54,598 nucleotides of DNA from the NCBI GenBank assembly GCA_016792585.1, contig JAEULB010000032.1:1-54598 (forward strand), given 5' to 3'. A program made the translations under genes and the position numbers. Below the pieces are notes generated by a model. That model worked only from the letters and a program-made list of their open reading frames with translations, was not told where the DNA came from and made no database searches. This document shows, one piece after another, positions 7,633-16,348 of the stretch. This stretch comes from Rhodospirillaceae bacterium (GTDB lineage Bacteria; Pseudomonadota; Alphaproteobacteria; SHVZ01). Each line of letters opens with the position of its first letter. Position 1 is the stretch's first letter.

Positions 7633-9014
7633 TCGGGCAGCTGCTCGCGCGCTTCGCCGAAGGCGACGGCGCAGTCCCGGCTCGCGTCGAGACTTTCCGC
7701 CGCGTCTCCACCCGCCTCCTTCTGATCGAGCAATGGGCGCTTTTGGTGCCGATCGCGATCACCGCGTACTTCGCCGGCAACTCCTGGATCGGCGTGCTGG
7801 TGGTCGGCGGCATCTTCCACGGCACGACCCTGCTCGCGCGCCTCGCCGATCCGATCGGATTCTGCACCCGCAGCCTGATCGCGACCGGGCTGCTGCTCGA
7901 CGTGCTCCTCCTGATCTACGCGCTAACCGGGACGGGTTCCTGGCAGATGGACGGCGGCCATATGTGGGTCTTCGCCATCTGGTCGCACTGCCTGGCGCTG
8001 CTCTGCTGGCGCTCGCTGGTGATCAGCGGAACCTTGGGCGTTCTGCACCATTTCCTGCTGATCTACCTGATGCCGCTCTGGGTCTATCCGGACGGCGCCA
8101 ACCTCTGGCGCGTCTTCCTGCATGGCTCGGTCGTGGTGATGCAGCTCTCGGTTCTATGCGTCTTCGTCTTCTTCATCATCCGGATGCTGGCCAACGCCGA
8201 GGAGCTCGAGCGGGCATTGGCCGACAGCCTCGCCAAGGTCGAGGAGGTGAGCCGGTCGAAGTCTCAGTTCCTGGCCCACATGAGCCATGAGCTCCGGACG
8301 CCGCTCAACGCCATCATCGGTTTTTCGGAGCTGACCAAGGAGCAGGCCTTCGGGCCCTTGTCCGACCGCTATCGCGGCTATGCCCAGGACATCCATGCGA
8401 GCGGCGCGCATCTGCTGGCGCTGATCAACGACGTGCTCGACCTCTCGCGGGTCGAGTCCGGAAAGCACAAGCTGTTCGAGGAAGAGGTCGATCTCGCCAG
8501 CCTGGTTGAATCCTGCGTGGCGATGGTCGATGTCCGGGCCTGTTCGAGCGGCATCGAGATCCGGACCGAGCTGGACGCGGCGCCGATCTTCCGGGCGGAC
8601 AGCCGCGCGGTGAAGCAGGTGCTGATCAACCTGCTCTCCAACGCGATCAAGTACACGGCCGCCGGAGGAACCGTGACGGTCGAGGCCTCGCTCGGCCGCG
8701 ACGGCATCGATCTTTCCGTCGCCGACACCGGCTGCGGCATTCCCGAAGCGATGATGGCGAAGATCTTCGAGCCCTTCCAACGCGCCGACTCGATGGTGAC
8801 GCGGACGATCGAGGGCAGCGGCCTCGGGCTCGCGATCAGCCGCCACTTCATGGAGTTGCATGGCGGCGAGCTGATCCTCGAAAGCCAGGTCGGCCAGGGT
8901 ACGCGCGCGATCGCCCGTTTCCCCCGGGGGCGCGCGGTCCGGGTTCTCCTGCCCGACGCCGCGAACCAGGATGGCGCGCCGTCGGACGAGATGCCGGCCG
9001 CGCGCAAAGCCTAG
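7629..9014 (+). CDS. Membrane sensor histidine kinase
   Basis: This 461-residue kinase has five to six membrane segments between about residues 35 and 188 and no recognised periplasmic sensor domain. A short coiled coil follows, then HisKA with the phospho-accepting His220 ('HMSHELRTPLNAI'). The ATPase domain has an N box with Asn338 ('NLLSNAIKY'), a G1 box 'DTGCGIP' (366-372) and a G2 box 'GSGLGL' (397-402). It autophosphorylates and would pass the phosphate to a response regulator, which is not encoded nearby (orphan kinase). It starts with GTG inside the stop of the small membrane protein gene. The signal is unknown; the all-membrane sensor suggests a membrane-related or small-molecule cue. 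Confidence 0.93.
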   Translation: MIGQLLARFAEGDGAVPARVETFRRVSTRLLLIEQWALLVPIAITAYFAGNSWIGVLVVGGIFHGTTLLARLADPIGFCTRSLIATGLLLDVLLLIYALTGTGSWQMDGGHMWVFAIWSHCLALLCWRSLVISGTLGVLHHFLLIYLMPLWVYPDGANLWRVFLHGSVVVMQLSVLCVFVFFIIRMLANAEELERALADSLAKVEEVSRSKSQFLAHMSHELRTPLNAIIGFSELTKEQAFGPLSDRYRGYAQDIHASGAHLLALINDVLDLSRVESGKHKLFEEEVDLASLVESCVAMVDVRACSSGIEIRTELDAAPIFRADSRAVKQVLINLLSNAIKYTAAGGTVTVEASLGRDGIDLSVADTGCGIPEAMMAKIFEPFQRADSMVTRTIEGSGLGLAISRHFMELHGGELILESQVGQGTRAIARFPRGRAVRVLLPDAANQDGAPSDEMPAARKA

Positions 9015-9081
9015 ACCCAGACCTCAGGAACGGGGCACGGCACCCTCGCGTTGATTCCGGGAACGCATCCCGGAGCCTTCC

Positions 9082-9288
9082 ATGCCCAGGCCCGATCCCA
9101 GACCCTTCAGCAAGGCGACCTTCGGCGAAGGCGGCGTCCCACGCGGATCGCCCGAGGCGGACCTCGGCCGCAGACATGTCGGCGGCCGCCACGGTGGCGC
9201 CATCCTCGAGGATCCGGTCCAGACCCTGGAGAGGCTCGAACGGCCCGCAGGGCCGAAGCCGGTCGAAAAGGACGATGCGAAAGTGTGA
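9082..9288 (+). CDS. Hypothetical 68-residue protein
   Basis: This is a small Arg/Gly/Pro-rich reading frame starting ATG with GGAG 7 nt upstream and ending 3 bp before the tRNA-Thr gene on the other strand. It has 'RPFSKATFGEGG', 'LGRRHVGGRHGG' and 'ILEDPVQTLERLE'. No membrane segment, signal or known motif is visible. It might be a genuine small gene downstream of the kinase, but it could also be a chance frame in GC-rich DNA; I do not recognise it. Confidence 0.4.
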   Translation: MPRPDPRPFSKATFGEGGVPRGSPEADLGRRHVGGRHGGAILEDPVQTLERLERPAGPKPVEKDDAKV

Positions 9289-9291
9289 AGC

Positions 9292-9366
9292 TGGTGCCGC
9301 CACGCAGGATTGAACTGCGGACCTCACCCTTACCAAGGGTGCGCTCTACCACTGAGCTATGGCGGC
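9292..9366 (-). tRNA. tRNA-Thr (anticodon GGT)
   Basis: A complete 75-nt cloverleaf is readable on the minus strand: acceptor GCCGCCA/TGGCGGC with discriminator A and an encoded CCA, D arm GCTC/GAGC, anticodon stem CACCC/GGGTG with loop TTGGTAA, a 5-nt variable region and T arm CGCAG/CTGCG with loop TTCAATC. Anticodon GGT decodes ACC and ACU. A TTGACG that could be a -35 lies at 9388-9393, but no clear -10 is seen. Confidence 0.97.
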
Positions 9367-9474
9367 AACGCTAGGAGCGCCGACAACCGTCAAGCGGCCT
9401 GCCGGGCGGGCGCTTCCATGCCACAGGGGGGCGGGGGTTGCAAGGGCGGAGGGACAACCGCCCCGACAGATGGA

Positions 9475-9609
9475 TCAGACCTCGAACCAGCGCGGGTCCG
9501 GGAGCGTCCGGTCGATCGAGCGTTCGATCAGGCGACTTAGGGGACCGCTGGCGGCCCAGATCAGCGCCGCCGCGATCGCTGCCGTCGCCATCGTCGCTGC
9601 CACTTCCAT
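9475..9609 (-). CDS. 44-residue single-pass membrane microprotein
   Basis: This short gene reads from ATG at 9609 with GGGAG 6 nt upstream. The N-terminal half is one hydrophobic Ala-rich helix (about residues 3-20, with 'AAIAAALIWAA'). It is followed by an amphipathic charged tail 'LSRLIERSIDRTLPDPRWFEV'-like (residues 25-44) with alternating acidic and basic residues. It lies 108 bp upstream of tRNA-Thr on the same strand and divergent from the ATP-grasp gene. The overlapping plus-strand frame has no good ribosome binding site. I do not recognise a family; small membrane proteins of this kind often modulate larger membrane proteins, but no target is evident. Confidence 0.5.
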   Translation of the reverse strand: MEVAATMATAAIAAALIWAASGPLSRLIERSIDRTLPDPRWFEV

Positions 9610-9764
9610 TGCGGGCTCCCGTTCAGCCTGAAGTGAATGGATACCGAAGGTCGATGACCCCCGAGTGACTGAATTGTGGGAAATCCGTGGCGTTCCCTCT
9701 TTCGGAGCGCCCTGGGCTCGGCAACAATGTCGCTGGGTGCCGTCCTGCAGGGAGCGTGGTCGCG

Positions 9765-11081
9765 ATGCATCCGGACGAACCCGATCTCGCGCGAGCTGCT
9801 TCCAGCGCCGGCGGCCTGACGAAGCTTCTCGCGGTCGGGATCAGCGACGAGGACCGCGCCCAGCTCCATCGCCTTGCCGGCGCCGGCGGGCTCGATCTGC
9901 TCGAAACCGGCTCCTACGAGGAGGCGTCGGATCCCTATGTCTGCCGGCCGAAGGACTACATCGCGCGGGCGGTCGCCTTCGCCCGCGCGCAGCCTCGCGT
10001 AGATGGCGTGATCGGGGTCGAGGACTTCCCTCCCAGCCTTCTGGTGCCGGCGATCTGCCGCGAGCTCGGCCTGCCCGGCCTCGACTTCACCGCCGCGGTG
10101 CGCTGCGAGCACAAGGGATGGAGCCGGGTACTGCAACGCCAGCTGGTGCCGGACTCGACGCCGCGATTCGCCCTGGTCGACCTCGACCGGCCGGCTGGCC
10201 TGGATGAGCTCGGCGTCGGCCGGCCGTTCTGGCTGAAGCCGATCAAGTCGTACCTCTCCTATCTCGGTTTCCGGATCGGCGATCAGGCGGGCTACCGCCA
10301 GGCGCTTGCCCAGGCGGCCGAGAAGCTGCCGCCGTTCCTGGGTTCGTTCATCGAGCTGATCGAGGACGCCGCTCCGCGTGCCGAGCTCGGCCGCGGCCGC
10401 CAGTGGATGTTGGCCGAGGAGCTGATGTCGGGTATCCAATGCACGCTCGACGGCTACGTCCATGGCGGCGAGGTGACCGTTCTCGGCGTCGTCGATTCGA
10501 TACGATTCGCCAACAAGGTCAGCTTCAAGCGCTTCCAGTACCCATCCTCGCTGCCGCTCAAGGTCCAGACCCAGATGGCCGACGTGGCGCGGAAGCTGAT
10601 GCCCGGGCTGGGCTTCGATCACGGCATGTTCAACATCGAGTTCTTCTGGGATCCGAAGCGGCCGGCACCGATGGTGATCGAGGTCAACGACCGGCTCTCG
10701 ATGCAGTTCGCCGACCTGTTCGAGAAGGTCGACGGCATCAACAGCTACCGGATCCTGATGGACCTCGCCTGCGGCCGGAGGCCGGATCACGGCCGCAGGC
10801 AGGGGCGGTACAGGGCGGCAGCGAGCTTCGTTCTGCGCGGTTTCGAGGACAAGCTGTGCCTCGCGGTGCCCACCGACGACGATATCGCGCGTGTCGAGCG
10901 CGATATACCCGATACGGTGGTGATGGTTCGGGCGATTCCCGGAATGCGCTTGTCGGAACTGCCGCAGGACAGCTACAGCTTCCGTCACGGCCTCATCAAC
11001 CTCGGCGGCCGCGACCTCGCCGACATGCAGGCGAAGCTCGCCCGAGTCCTGGAAATGCTGCCGTTCCGCTTCGCGGACTAG
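9765..11081 (+). CDS. ATP-grasp domain protein (putative carboxylate-amine ligase)
   Basis: This 438-residue protein has the order of an ATP-grasp enzyme: an N-terminal Rossmann-like part (about 1-115, with 'VDGVIGVEDFPPSLLVPAICRELGLPG'), then the lid and ATP-binding region ('FWLKPIKSYLSYLGF' near residue 155) and the metal/ATP motif 'MVIEVNDRLSMQFADLF' near 303-319, where Glu and Asn bind Mg-ATP. A C-terminal domain follows (about 345-438). Such enzymes join a carboxylate to an amine or other nucleophile through an acyl-phosphate. Substrates cannot be told. I chose ATG at 9765 (AGGGAG about 10 nt upstream) over a GTG at 9687. The next gene starts 10 bp after its stop, so they probably share a transcript. 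Confidence 0.8.
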   Translation: MHPDEPDLARAASSAGGLTKLLAVGISDEDRAQLHRLAGAGGLDLLETGSYEEASDPYVCRPKDYIARAVAFARAQPRVDGVIGVEDFPPSLLVPAICRELGLPGLDFTAAVRCEHKGWSRVLQRQLVPDSTPRFALVDLDRPAGLDELGVGRPFWLKPIKSYLSYLGFRIGDQAGYRQALAQAAEKLPPFLGSFIELIEDAAPRAELGRGRQWMLAEELMSGIQCTLDGYVHGGEVTVLGVVDSIRFANKVSFKRFQYPSSLPLKVQTQMADVARKLMPGLGFDHGMFNIEFFWDPKRPAPMVIEVNDRLSMQFADLFEKVDGINSYRILMDLACGRRPDHGRRQGRYRAAASFVLRGFEDKLCLAVPTDDDIARVERDIPDTVVMVRAIPGMRLSELPQDSYSFRHGLINLGGRDLADMQAKLARVLEMLPFRFAD

Positions 11082-11091
11082 AGGGGAGTCG

Positions 11092-12063
11092 ATGACGGCG
11101 TCGGGTCAGGCGGAGCGGGACAAGAGGAGGGCGGAAGCGCTGCGCCAGAACCTCGGCAAGCGGAAGGCCCAGGCACGCGCCCGTACCGAGGCGGCCGCAC
11201 CCGCCAGGGCGGACATCGACTGCTTCTTCCACGAGCCGACGTTCACGGCGACCTACCTGGTGGCCGATCCGGAGAGCGGCGAGGCGGCAATCGTCGACTC
11301 CGTGCTCGACTATGAAGGGTCGTCCGGCCGCACGCGCACGACCCATGCCGAAAAGGTGCTGGCGGCTGTCGAGAAGCGCGGCCTCAAGGTCGCCTGGATC
11401 CTCGAGACCCATGTCCACGCCGACCACCTGTCGGCCTCGCAGCACCTGAAGAAGGTGACCGGCGCGCCCATCGGCATCGGCTCCGACGTGCCGCTGGTGC
11501 AGAAGACCTTCCGACCCATGTTCGGCGCCTGGGACATGATCCCCGACGGCTCGCAGTTCGACCGGCTCTTCGCCGAGGGCGAGCGGTTCCGGATCGGCGG
11601 TCTCGAGGTCGAGGTCATGCACACGCCCGGGCATACGCCTGCCTGCATCACCTACCGGATCGGCGATGCGATCTTCGTCGGCGACACCATGTTCATGCCC
11701 GACTACGGCTCCGCGCGATGCGACTTTCCGGGCGGCGACGCGGCGGTGCTGTACCGCTCGGTCCGCCGCCTTCTGTCGCTTCCGGGCGAGACCCGGATGT
11801 TCCTCTGCCATGACTACAAGGCACCGGGGAGAGATCGGTTCGTCTGGGAGACGACGGTCCAGGCCCAGCGCGACGGCAATCTCCATGTCAGGGAAGGGGT
11901 CACCGAGGCCGAGTTCGTGAAGCTCCGCCGTGAGCGCGACGCCAAGCTCTCGATGCCTGCCCTCATTCTGCCATCGGTGCAGGTCAACATGCGGGCCGGC
12001 CGATTCCCTCCGGCCGAGGCCGACGGCTCCGTCCATATCCGGATCCCGATCGACCGTTTCTAG
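11092..12063 (+). CDS. ETHE1-like MBL-fold hydrolase (probable persulfide dioxygenase / Blh type) with basic N-terminal extension
   Basis: This 323-residue protein has a metallo-beta-lactamase fold of the ETHE1/Blh branch, non-haem iron enzymes that oxidise glutathione persulfide to sulfite. The metal motif THVHADH is at 106-112, with further ligands in 'HTPGHTPA' (near 181-188), 'VGDTMF' and 'FLCHDYK'. The ending 'LILPSVQVNMRAGRFPPAE' is typical of this branch. Residues 1-35 are an unusual Lys/Arg/Ala-rich helix ('RRAEALRQNLGKRKAQARAR'), similar in style to stand-alone small alphaproteobacterial proteins. The start has a GAGGGGAG signal. It sits after the ATP-grasp gene. The role in sulfide/persulfide handling is inferred from family membership. 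Confidence 0.85.
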   Translation: MTASGQAERDKRRAEALRQNLGKRKAQARARTEAAAPARADIDCFFHEPTFTATYLVADPESGEAAIVDSVLDYEGSSGRTRTTHAEKVLAAVEKRGLKVAWILETHVHADHLSASQHLKKVTGAPIGIGSDVPLVQKTFRPMFGAWDMIPDGSQFDRLFAEGERFRIGGLEVEVMHTPGHTPACITYRIGDAIFVGDTMFMPDYGSARCDFPGGDAAVLYRSVRRLLSLPGETRMFLCHDYKAPGRDRFVWETTVQAQRDGNLHVREGVTEAEFVKLRRERDAKLSMPALILPSVQVNMRAGRFPPAEADGSVHIRIPIDRF

Positions 12064-12170
12064 GTTCTACAGGCTGGTAACCACTCTCGGGGGCCAGCTT
12101 GCTTGTGAGTAAGTCACCCGTCCGCTACAACGGCGATCAACACCATTTACGGGGCTCAAGGCCTTACACC

Positions 12171-13469
12171 GTGGACAAAATCCGCATCCAGGGCGGTCGA
12201 CGGCTCTCCGGCCGCATCCCGATCTCCGGCGCCAAGAACGCAGCCCTTCCGTTGATGTGCGCGAGTCTCCTGACCGAGGAGACGCTGACGCTCGTCAACC
12301 TGCCGCATCTGGCCGACATCTCGACGCTGGCGACGCTGCTCGCCCAGCACGGGGTCGAGATCGGCATGGACGGCCATGCTTCCGGCGGCCACACCGGCAA
12401 GGCGCTCAAGCTGACCGCCGGCGAGATCACCAACACGACCGCGCCCTACGACATCGTCCGCAAGATGCGGGCGTCCGTCCTGGTCCTGGGGCCGCTGGTC
12501 GCGCGCATGGGCCATGCCCGGGTTTCGCTGCCCGGCGGCTGCTCGATCGGCGCGCGACCCGTGGACCTGCACTTGAAGGGCCTTCAGGCGCTGGGTGCCG
12601 AGATCGACCTGCAGCAGGGCTATATCGAGGCCAGGGCGCCGAACGGCCTCAAGGGCGGGCGCTTCGTCTTCCCGTCGGTCTCGGTCGGCGCGACCGAGAA
12701 CCTGGTCATGGCCGCCTCGCTCGCCGACGGCGAGACGACGCTGGTCAACGCCGCGCGCGAGCCCGAGATCGTCGATCTCTGCCGTTGCCTCAAGGCGATG
12801 GGCGCCGATATCGAAGGTCACGGCTCCGACACCATCAGGATCGTCGGCCAGAAGCGCCTGGTCGGGACCGCCTACCCGGTCGTCGCCGACCGCATCGAGG
12901 CCGGCACCTACGCGATCGCGGCGGCGATCACCGGCGGCGAGGTCGAGCTGGTCGGCGTGAAGCTCTCGATGATCGAGGCGCTGGTGAAACACATGGCGGA
13001 AGCCGGCATCGCCGTCACCGCGACGCCGGACGGCGTGCGCGTCTCCGCATCCAACGGCGTGATCGGCACCGACGTGATCACCGAGCCCTATCCAGGCTTC
13101 CCGACCGACCTGCAGGCGCAGTTCATGACGCTGATGACGATCGCCGAGGGCGCCTCGATGGTGACCGAGACGATCTTCGAGAACCGCTTCATGCATGTGC
13201 CCGAGCTCTCGCGCATGGGCGCCAACATCACCGTTCATCAGTCGTCCGCCCTGGTCCGCGGGGTCAAGAAGCTGACCGGCGCGCCGGTGATGGCGACCGA
13301 CCTTCGTGCCTCGGTGTCGCTAGTGCTGGCCGGCCTCGCCGCCGAGGGCACGACCGAGGTCAACCGCATCTATCACCTCGACCGCGGCTACGAGCGGATC
13401 GAGGAGAAGCTGGTCGCCTGCGGTGCCGCGATCGAGCGCGTGCGTCCGGCCGCGGCCGCCGACGACTGA
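12171..13469 (+). CDS. murA: UDP-N-acetylglucosamine 1-carboxyvinyltransferase MurA
   Basis: This is a 432-residue cytoplasmic enzyme for the first committed step of peptidoglycan synthesis: transfer of enolpyruvate from PEP to UDP-GlcNAc. The N-terminal lysine motif 'SGAKNAALP' and the active-site Cys124 in '[13 protein letters not shown]' (target of fosfomycin) are intact. '[17 protein letters not shown]', 'FPTDLQAQF' and '[15 protein letters not shown]' follow as expected. I take GTG at 12171 (...DKIRIQGG) as the start because the family begins there; an upstream ATG-type frame adds about 24 unrelated residues. The gene opens a long tight run (DUF2948, hisG, hisD, UPF0262, phosphatase) that is common in alphaproteobacteria. 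Confidence 0.97.
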   Translation: MDKIRIQGGRRLSGRIPISGAKNAALPLMCASLLTEETLTLVNLPHLADISTLATLLAQHGVEIGMDGHASGGHTGKALKLTAGEITNTTAPYDIVRKMRASVLVLGPLVARMGHARVSLPGGCSIGARPVDLHLKGLQALGAEIDLQQGYIEARAPNGLKGGRFVFPSVSVGATENLVMAASLADGETTLVNAAREPEIVDLCRCLKAMGADIEGHGSDTIRIVGQKRLVGTAYPVVADRIEAGTYAIAAAITGGEVELVGVKLSMIEALVKHMAEAGIAVTATPDGVRVSASNGVIGTDVITEPYPGFPTDLQAQFMTLMTIAEGASMVTETIFENRFMHVPELSRMGANITVHQSSALVRGVKKLTGAPVMATDLRASVSLVLAGLAAEGTTEVNRIYHLDRGYERIEEKLVACGAAIERVRPAAAADD

Positions 13470-13470
13470 G

Positions 13471-13905
13471 ATGTCGGCCGTGACGACCAAGCCGCTGAAG
13501 CTCCGGGCCGAAGACGCGGACGATCTCGCGATCCTGTCGGCTGCCCTGCAGGACGCGGCGGTGCCGATCGCCGACATGCGCTACTTCCCCGAGGACAAGC
13601 GCTTCATGCTGGCGGCCAGCCGCTATCGCTGGGAAGCCGACCGCGGCGCCAATGCCGGCGGCGGCGAGCGCATCGCCTCGGCGCTGATCTTCGATCATGT
13701 CACCCGCGTGCGTCGCCGCGGGATCGAGCAGGCGGACGGCGAGCGCATCCTGGCGCTGCTGGCGCTGGAGACCGGCCAGGGAACGGTGGACCTCCACTTC
13801 TCCGGCGATGCCACGATCCGGCTCGAGATCGCGAAGCTCGCCTGCCGCCTCGACGATTTCGGCGAGTCCTGGCCGACGATCTTCCGTCCGGCGCACAAGG
13901 ACTGA
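13471..13905 (+). CDS. DUF2948 family protein
   Basis: This 144-residue cytoplasmic protein belongs to the DUF2948 family, which has no known function and is found between murA and hisD in many alphaproteobacteria. It starts one base after the murA stop. Recognisable stretches are '[21 protein letters not shown]' in two parts, '[20 protein letters not shown]', 'ALIFDHV' and '[13 protein letters not shown]' near the end. There is no signal peptide or catalytic motif. The conserved neighbourhood suggests a housekeeping role linked to envelope growth or translation, which is only inference. Confidence 0.9.
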   Translation: MSAVTTKPLKLRAEDADDLAILSAALQDAAVPIADMRYFPEDKRFMLAASRYRWEADRGANAGGGERIASALIFDHVTRVRRRGIEQADGERILALLALETGQGTVDLHFSGDATIRLEIAKLACRLDDFGESWPTIFRPAHKD

Positions 13906-13907
13906 GC

Positions 13908-14582
13908 ATGTCCGCCGCCGAAACCCTCGTCCTCGCCGTGCCCAAGGGCCGCATCCTGACCGAAGCGATGCCGGTGATCCGTGCCGCCGGCATCGAGCCG
14001 GAGGCTGCCTTCGCCGACGACGAGTCGCGCCAGCTCCACTTCCAGACCAATGTGCCCGGCCTCTCGATCATCCGAGTGCGCTCCTTCGACGTCGCCACGT
14101 TCCTGGCGTTCGGTGCCGCGCACATGGCGCTGGCCGGATCCGACGTGCTGATGGAGTTCAACTTCTCCGAGATCTACACGCCGCTCGACCTCGGCATCGG
14201 CAAGTGCCGGCTTGCGGTCGCCGAGAAGAAGGATCTCGCCGAGACCGAGGATCCGCAACGCTGGAGCCATCTCCGCGTCGCGACCAAATATCCGGAAGTG
14301 ACCAAGCGGCACTTCGCTCGCCGGGGCGTGCAGGCCGAGTGCATCAAGCTGAATGGCGCGCTCGAGCTGGCGCCGCAGCTGGGCCTCTGCCGGCGCATCG
14401 TCGACCTCGTCGCCTCCGGGCGGACGCTCAAGGAGAACGGCCTGGTCGAGGTCGAGCACATCGCCGATGTCACCACGCGCTTTGCTGTCAACCGCTCCGC
14501 CTTCAAGACAAGGAGCGAGCAGCTCCGCCATTGGCTCGAGCGCTTCCGTGCTGCCGCCGGCCTCGATGCCCAGGCGGCTTGA
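13908..14582 (+). CDS. hisG: ATP phosphoribosyltransferase, short form (HisG)
   Basis: This 224-residue protein catalyses the first step of histidine synthesis, joining ATP and PRPP to form phosphoribosyl-ATP. It is the short form: it has the two catalytic lobes ('AVPKGRIL' near residue 10, '[14 protein letters not shown]' near 67 and the PRPP loop region around '[13 protein letters not shown]' near 148) but lacks the C-terminal regulatory ACT-like domain. Short HisG needs the HisRS-like partner HisZ, which is not in this window. It starts 2 bp after DUF2948, and its end overlaps hisD by 17 bp. Confidence 0.96.
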   Translation: MSAAETLVLAVPKGRILTEAMPVIRAAGIEPEAAFADDESRQLHFQTNVPGLSIIRVRSFDVATFLAFGAAHMALAGSDVLMEFNFSEIYTPLDLGIGKCRLAVAEKKDLAETEDPQRWSHLRVATKYPEVTKRHFARRGVQAECIKLNGALELAPQLGLCRRIVDLVASGRTLKENGLVEVEHIADVTTRFAVNRSAFKTRSEQLRHWLERFRAAAGLDAQAA

Positions 14583-15861
14583 CGCTTCGGTTCCCGGCTT
14601 CGCCGCCGACTTCGAGACGCTGCTCGCCGATCGCGAGGCGGTGACCGACGACGTTTCCGGCGTCGTCCGCGACATTCTCGAGGACGTGCGGACGCGCGGC
14701 GACGCGGCGCTGGCCGACTACACGCAGCGTTTCGACAAGCTCGACCTCGGCAAGACCGGCATCCGCTTCGCCGATGAGGAGATCGATAAGGCGGCCGCTT
14801 CGATTCCGGCCGAGACGCGCGAGGCGCTGGAGCTGGCCGCCAGGCGCATCGAGGCCTTCCATCGCCGGCAGGTCCCGGAAGATCTCGGCTTTGACGACGA
14901 GGACGGCGTCACTCTCGGTCTCGCCTGGAAGCCGGTCGACGCGGTCGGACTCTATGTACCGGGCGGACGGGCGGCGTATCCGAGCTCGGTGCTGATGAAC
15001 GCGATCCCGGCCAAGGTCGCCGGCGTCACGCGGCTCGCGATGGTGGTGCCGACGCCGAACGGCGTGGTCAATCCGCTGGTGCTGGCGGCGGCGAAACTCG
15101 CCGGCGTCGACGAGATCTATCGGGTCGGCGGCGCGCAGGCTGTCGGCGCGCTGGCGTACGGCACCAAGACCATCGCCGCGGTCGACAAGATCGTCGGTCC
15201 CGGCAACGCCTATGTCGCCACCGCCAAGCGCATGGTCTTCGGCCGCGTCGGCATCGACTCGATCGCGGGCCCCTCCGAGATCCTGGTGGTCGCCGACCGC
15301 GACAACGATCCCGCCTGGATCGCGGCCGACCTGCTGTCGCAGGCCGAGCACGACCCGGTCGCGCAGTCGGTGCTGATCGCCGACGATCCGAAGTTCATCG
15401 ACGCGGTGATGCGTGCCGCTGAGGGCCATCTCAAGAGCCTGTCGACCGAGGCCGTCGCGCGCGAGAGCTGGGAGAACCACGGCTCGGCGATCCTGGTGCG
15501 CCACCTCGACGACGCGGCGGCTCTGATCGACAGGCTGGCGCCCGAGCATCTGGAGCTGGCGATCGCCGATCCCAAGCCGTTCGCGGCGAAGATTCGCCAC
15601 GCCGGCGCGATCTTCCTCGGGCGCCATACGCCGGAGGCGATCGGCGACTACGTCGCCGGGCCCAACCACGTGCTGCCGACCTCGCGCACGGCGCGTTTCT
15701 CGTCGGGCCTGTCGGTCTTCGACTTTCTCAAGCGCACGACCGTGGTCGGCTGCACCGCCGACGCGCTCGCCCGCATCGGCCCGGCCGCGATCCGGCTGGC
15801 CGAGGCCGAGGGGCTGCCGGCACATGCCCGCTCGGTGGCGATCCGACTCAACCGCCGCTGA
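14566..15861 (+). CDS. hisD: Histidinol dehydrogenase HisD
   Basis: This 431-residue zinc enzyme performs the last two oxidations of histidine synthesis (L-histidinol to L-histidine, with NAD). The fold signatures '[19 protein letters not shown]', '[13 protein letters not shown]', '[14 protein letters not shown]', '[11 protein letters not shown]' and '[13 protein letters not shown]' are complete, and 'APEHLEL' and 'GPNHVLPTS' near the C-terminus carry known active-site and zinc residues. The start at 14566 (MPRRLDAS...) gives the family length and overlaps hisG by 17 bp; an in-frame start farther upstream is inside hisG and is not needed. It is tightly linked to hisG, so the two are translated together. 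Confidence 0.97.
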   Translation: MPRRLDASVPGFAADFETLLADREAVTDDVSGVVRDILEDVRTRGDAALADYTQRFDKLDLGKTGIRFADEEIDKAAASIPAETREALELAARRIEAFHRRQVPEDLGFDDEDGVTLGLAWKPVDAVGLYVPGGRAAYPSSVLMNAIPAKVAGVTRLAMVVPTPNGVVNPLVLAAAKLAGVDEIYRVGGAQAVGALAYGTKTIAAVDKIVGPGNAYVATAKRMVFGRVGIDSIAGPSEILVVADRDNDPAWIAADLLSQAEHDPVAQSVLIADDPKFIDAVMRAAEGHLKSLSTEAVARESWENHGSAILVRHLDDAAALIDRLAPEHLELAIADPKPFAAKIRHAGAIFLGRHTPEAIGDYVAGPNHVLPTSRTARFSSGLSVFDFLKRTTVVGCTADALARIGPAAIRLAEAEGLPAHARSVAIRLNRR

Positions 15862-15868
15862 CCCCGGC

Positions 15869-16348
15869 ATGTCCGCGTCCCGCCGCATCGCCCGCATCTC
15901 ACTCGATGAGGCGAGCATCGCCCGGCGCGGACCCGAGATCGACCACGAGCGCGCGGTCGCCGTCTACGATCTGATCGAAAGCAACCAGTTCGACCTCACC
16001 GGCCACGACGGGCCCTATCACCTTCGGCTCTTCGTCGAGGACAACCGGCTGATGCTCGACATTCGTACCGATGCCGGCGAGGAAGGCGATCCGCTGCTGC
16101 TGATAGGCCTGTCGCTGAGCCCGTTCCGGCGGGTGATCAAGGACTACTTCACCCTCTGCGACAGCTATTACGCCGCGATCCGGCAGGCGAGCCCGACCCA
16201 GATCGAGGCGATCGACATGGGCCGCCGCGGTCTCCACAACGAGGGCTCCGAGCTGCTGATAGAGCGCCTCGCCGGCAAGGTGACGCTCGATCTCGACACG
16301 GCACGGCGCCTGTTCACCTTGATCTGCGCGCTGCATCTCCGGGTATGA
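15869..16348 (+). CDS. UPF0262 family protein
   Basis: This is a 159-residue cytoplasmic protein of the alphaproteobacterial UPF0262 family, of unknown function, which is nearly always found after hisD. Characteristic stretches are 'DHERAVAVYDLIESNQF', 'LFVEDNRLMLDI', 'LSLSPFRRVIKDYF', 'CDSYYAAIRQASPTQIEAIDMGRRGLHNE' (in parts) and 'LDLDTARRLFTLICALH'. It starts 7 bp after hisD and overlaps the phosphatase gene by 4 bp (ATGA), a sign of coupled translation. No catalytic motif or membrane segment is visible. The close coupling to a phosphatase may mean that they act together (inference). Confidence 0.92.
   Translation: MSASRRIARISLDEASIARRGPEIDHERAVAVYDLIESNQFDLTGHDGPYHLRLFVEDNRLMLDIRTDAGEEGDPLLLIGLSLSPFRRVIKDYFTLCDSYYAAIRQASPTQIEAIDMGRRGLHNEGSELLIERLAGKVTLDLDTARRLFTLICALHLRV

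Noticed and set aside
9242..9254. GGCCC/GGGCC hairpin downstream of tRNA-Thr as its terminator
   Set aside because: Lies on the minus-strand exit side but no T-run follows, and it is within the 68-codon frame.
9359..9631. 90-codon plus-strand frame after tRNA-Thr
   Set aside because: Starts inside the tRNA gene, has no ribosome site and no family features; the antisense 44-codon frame is better supported.
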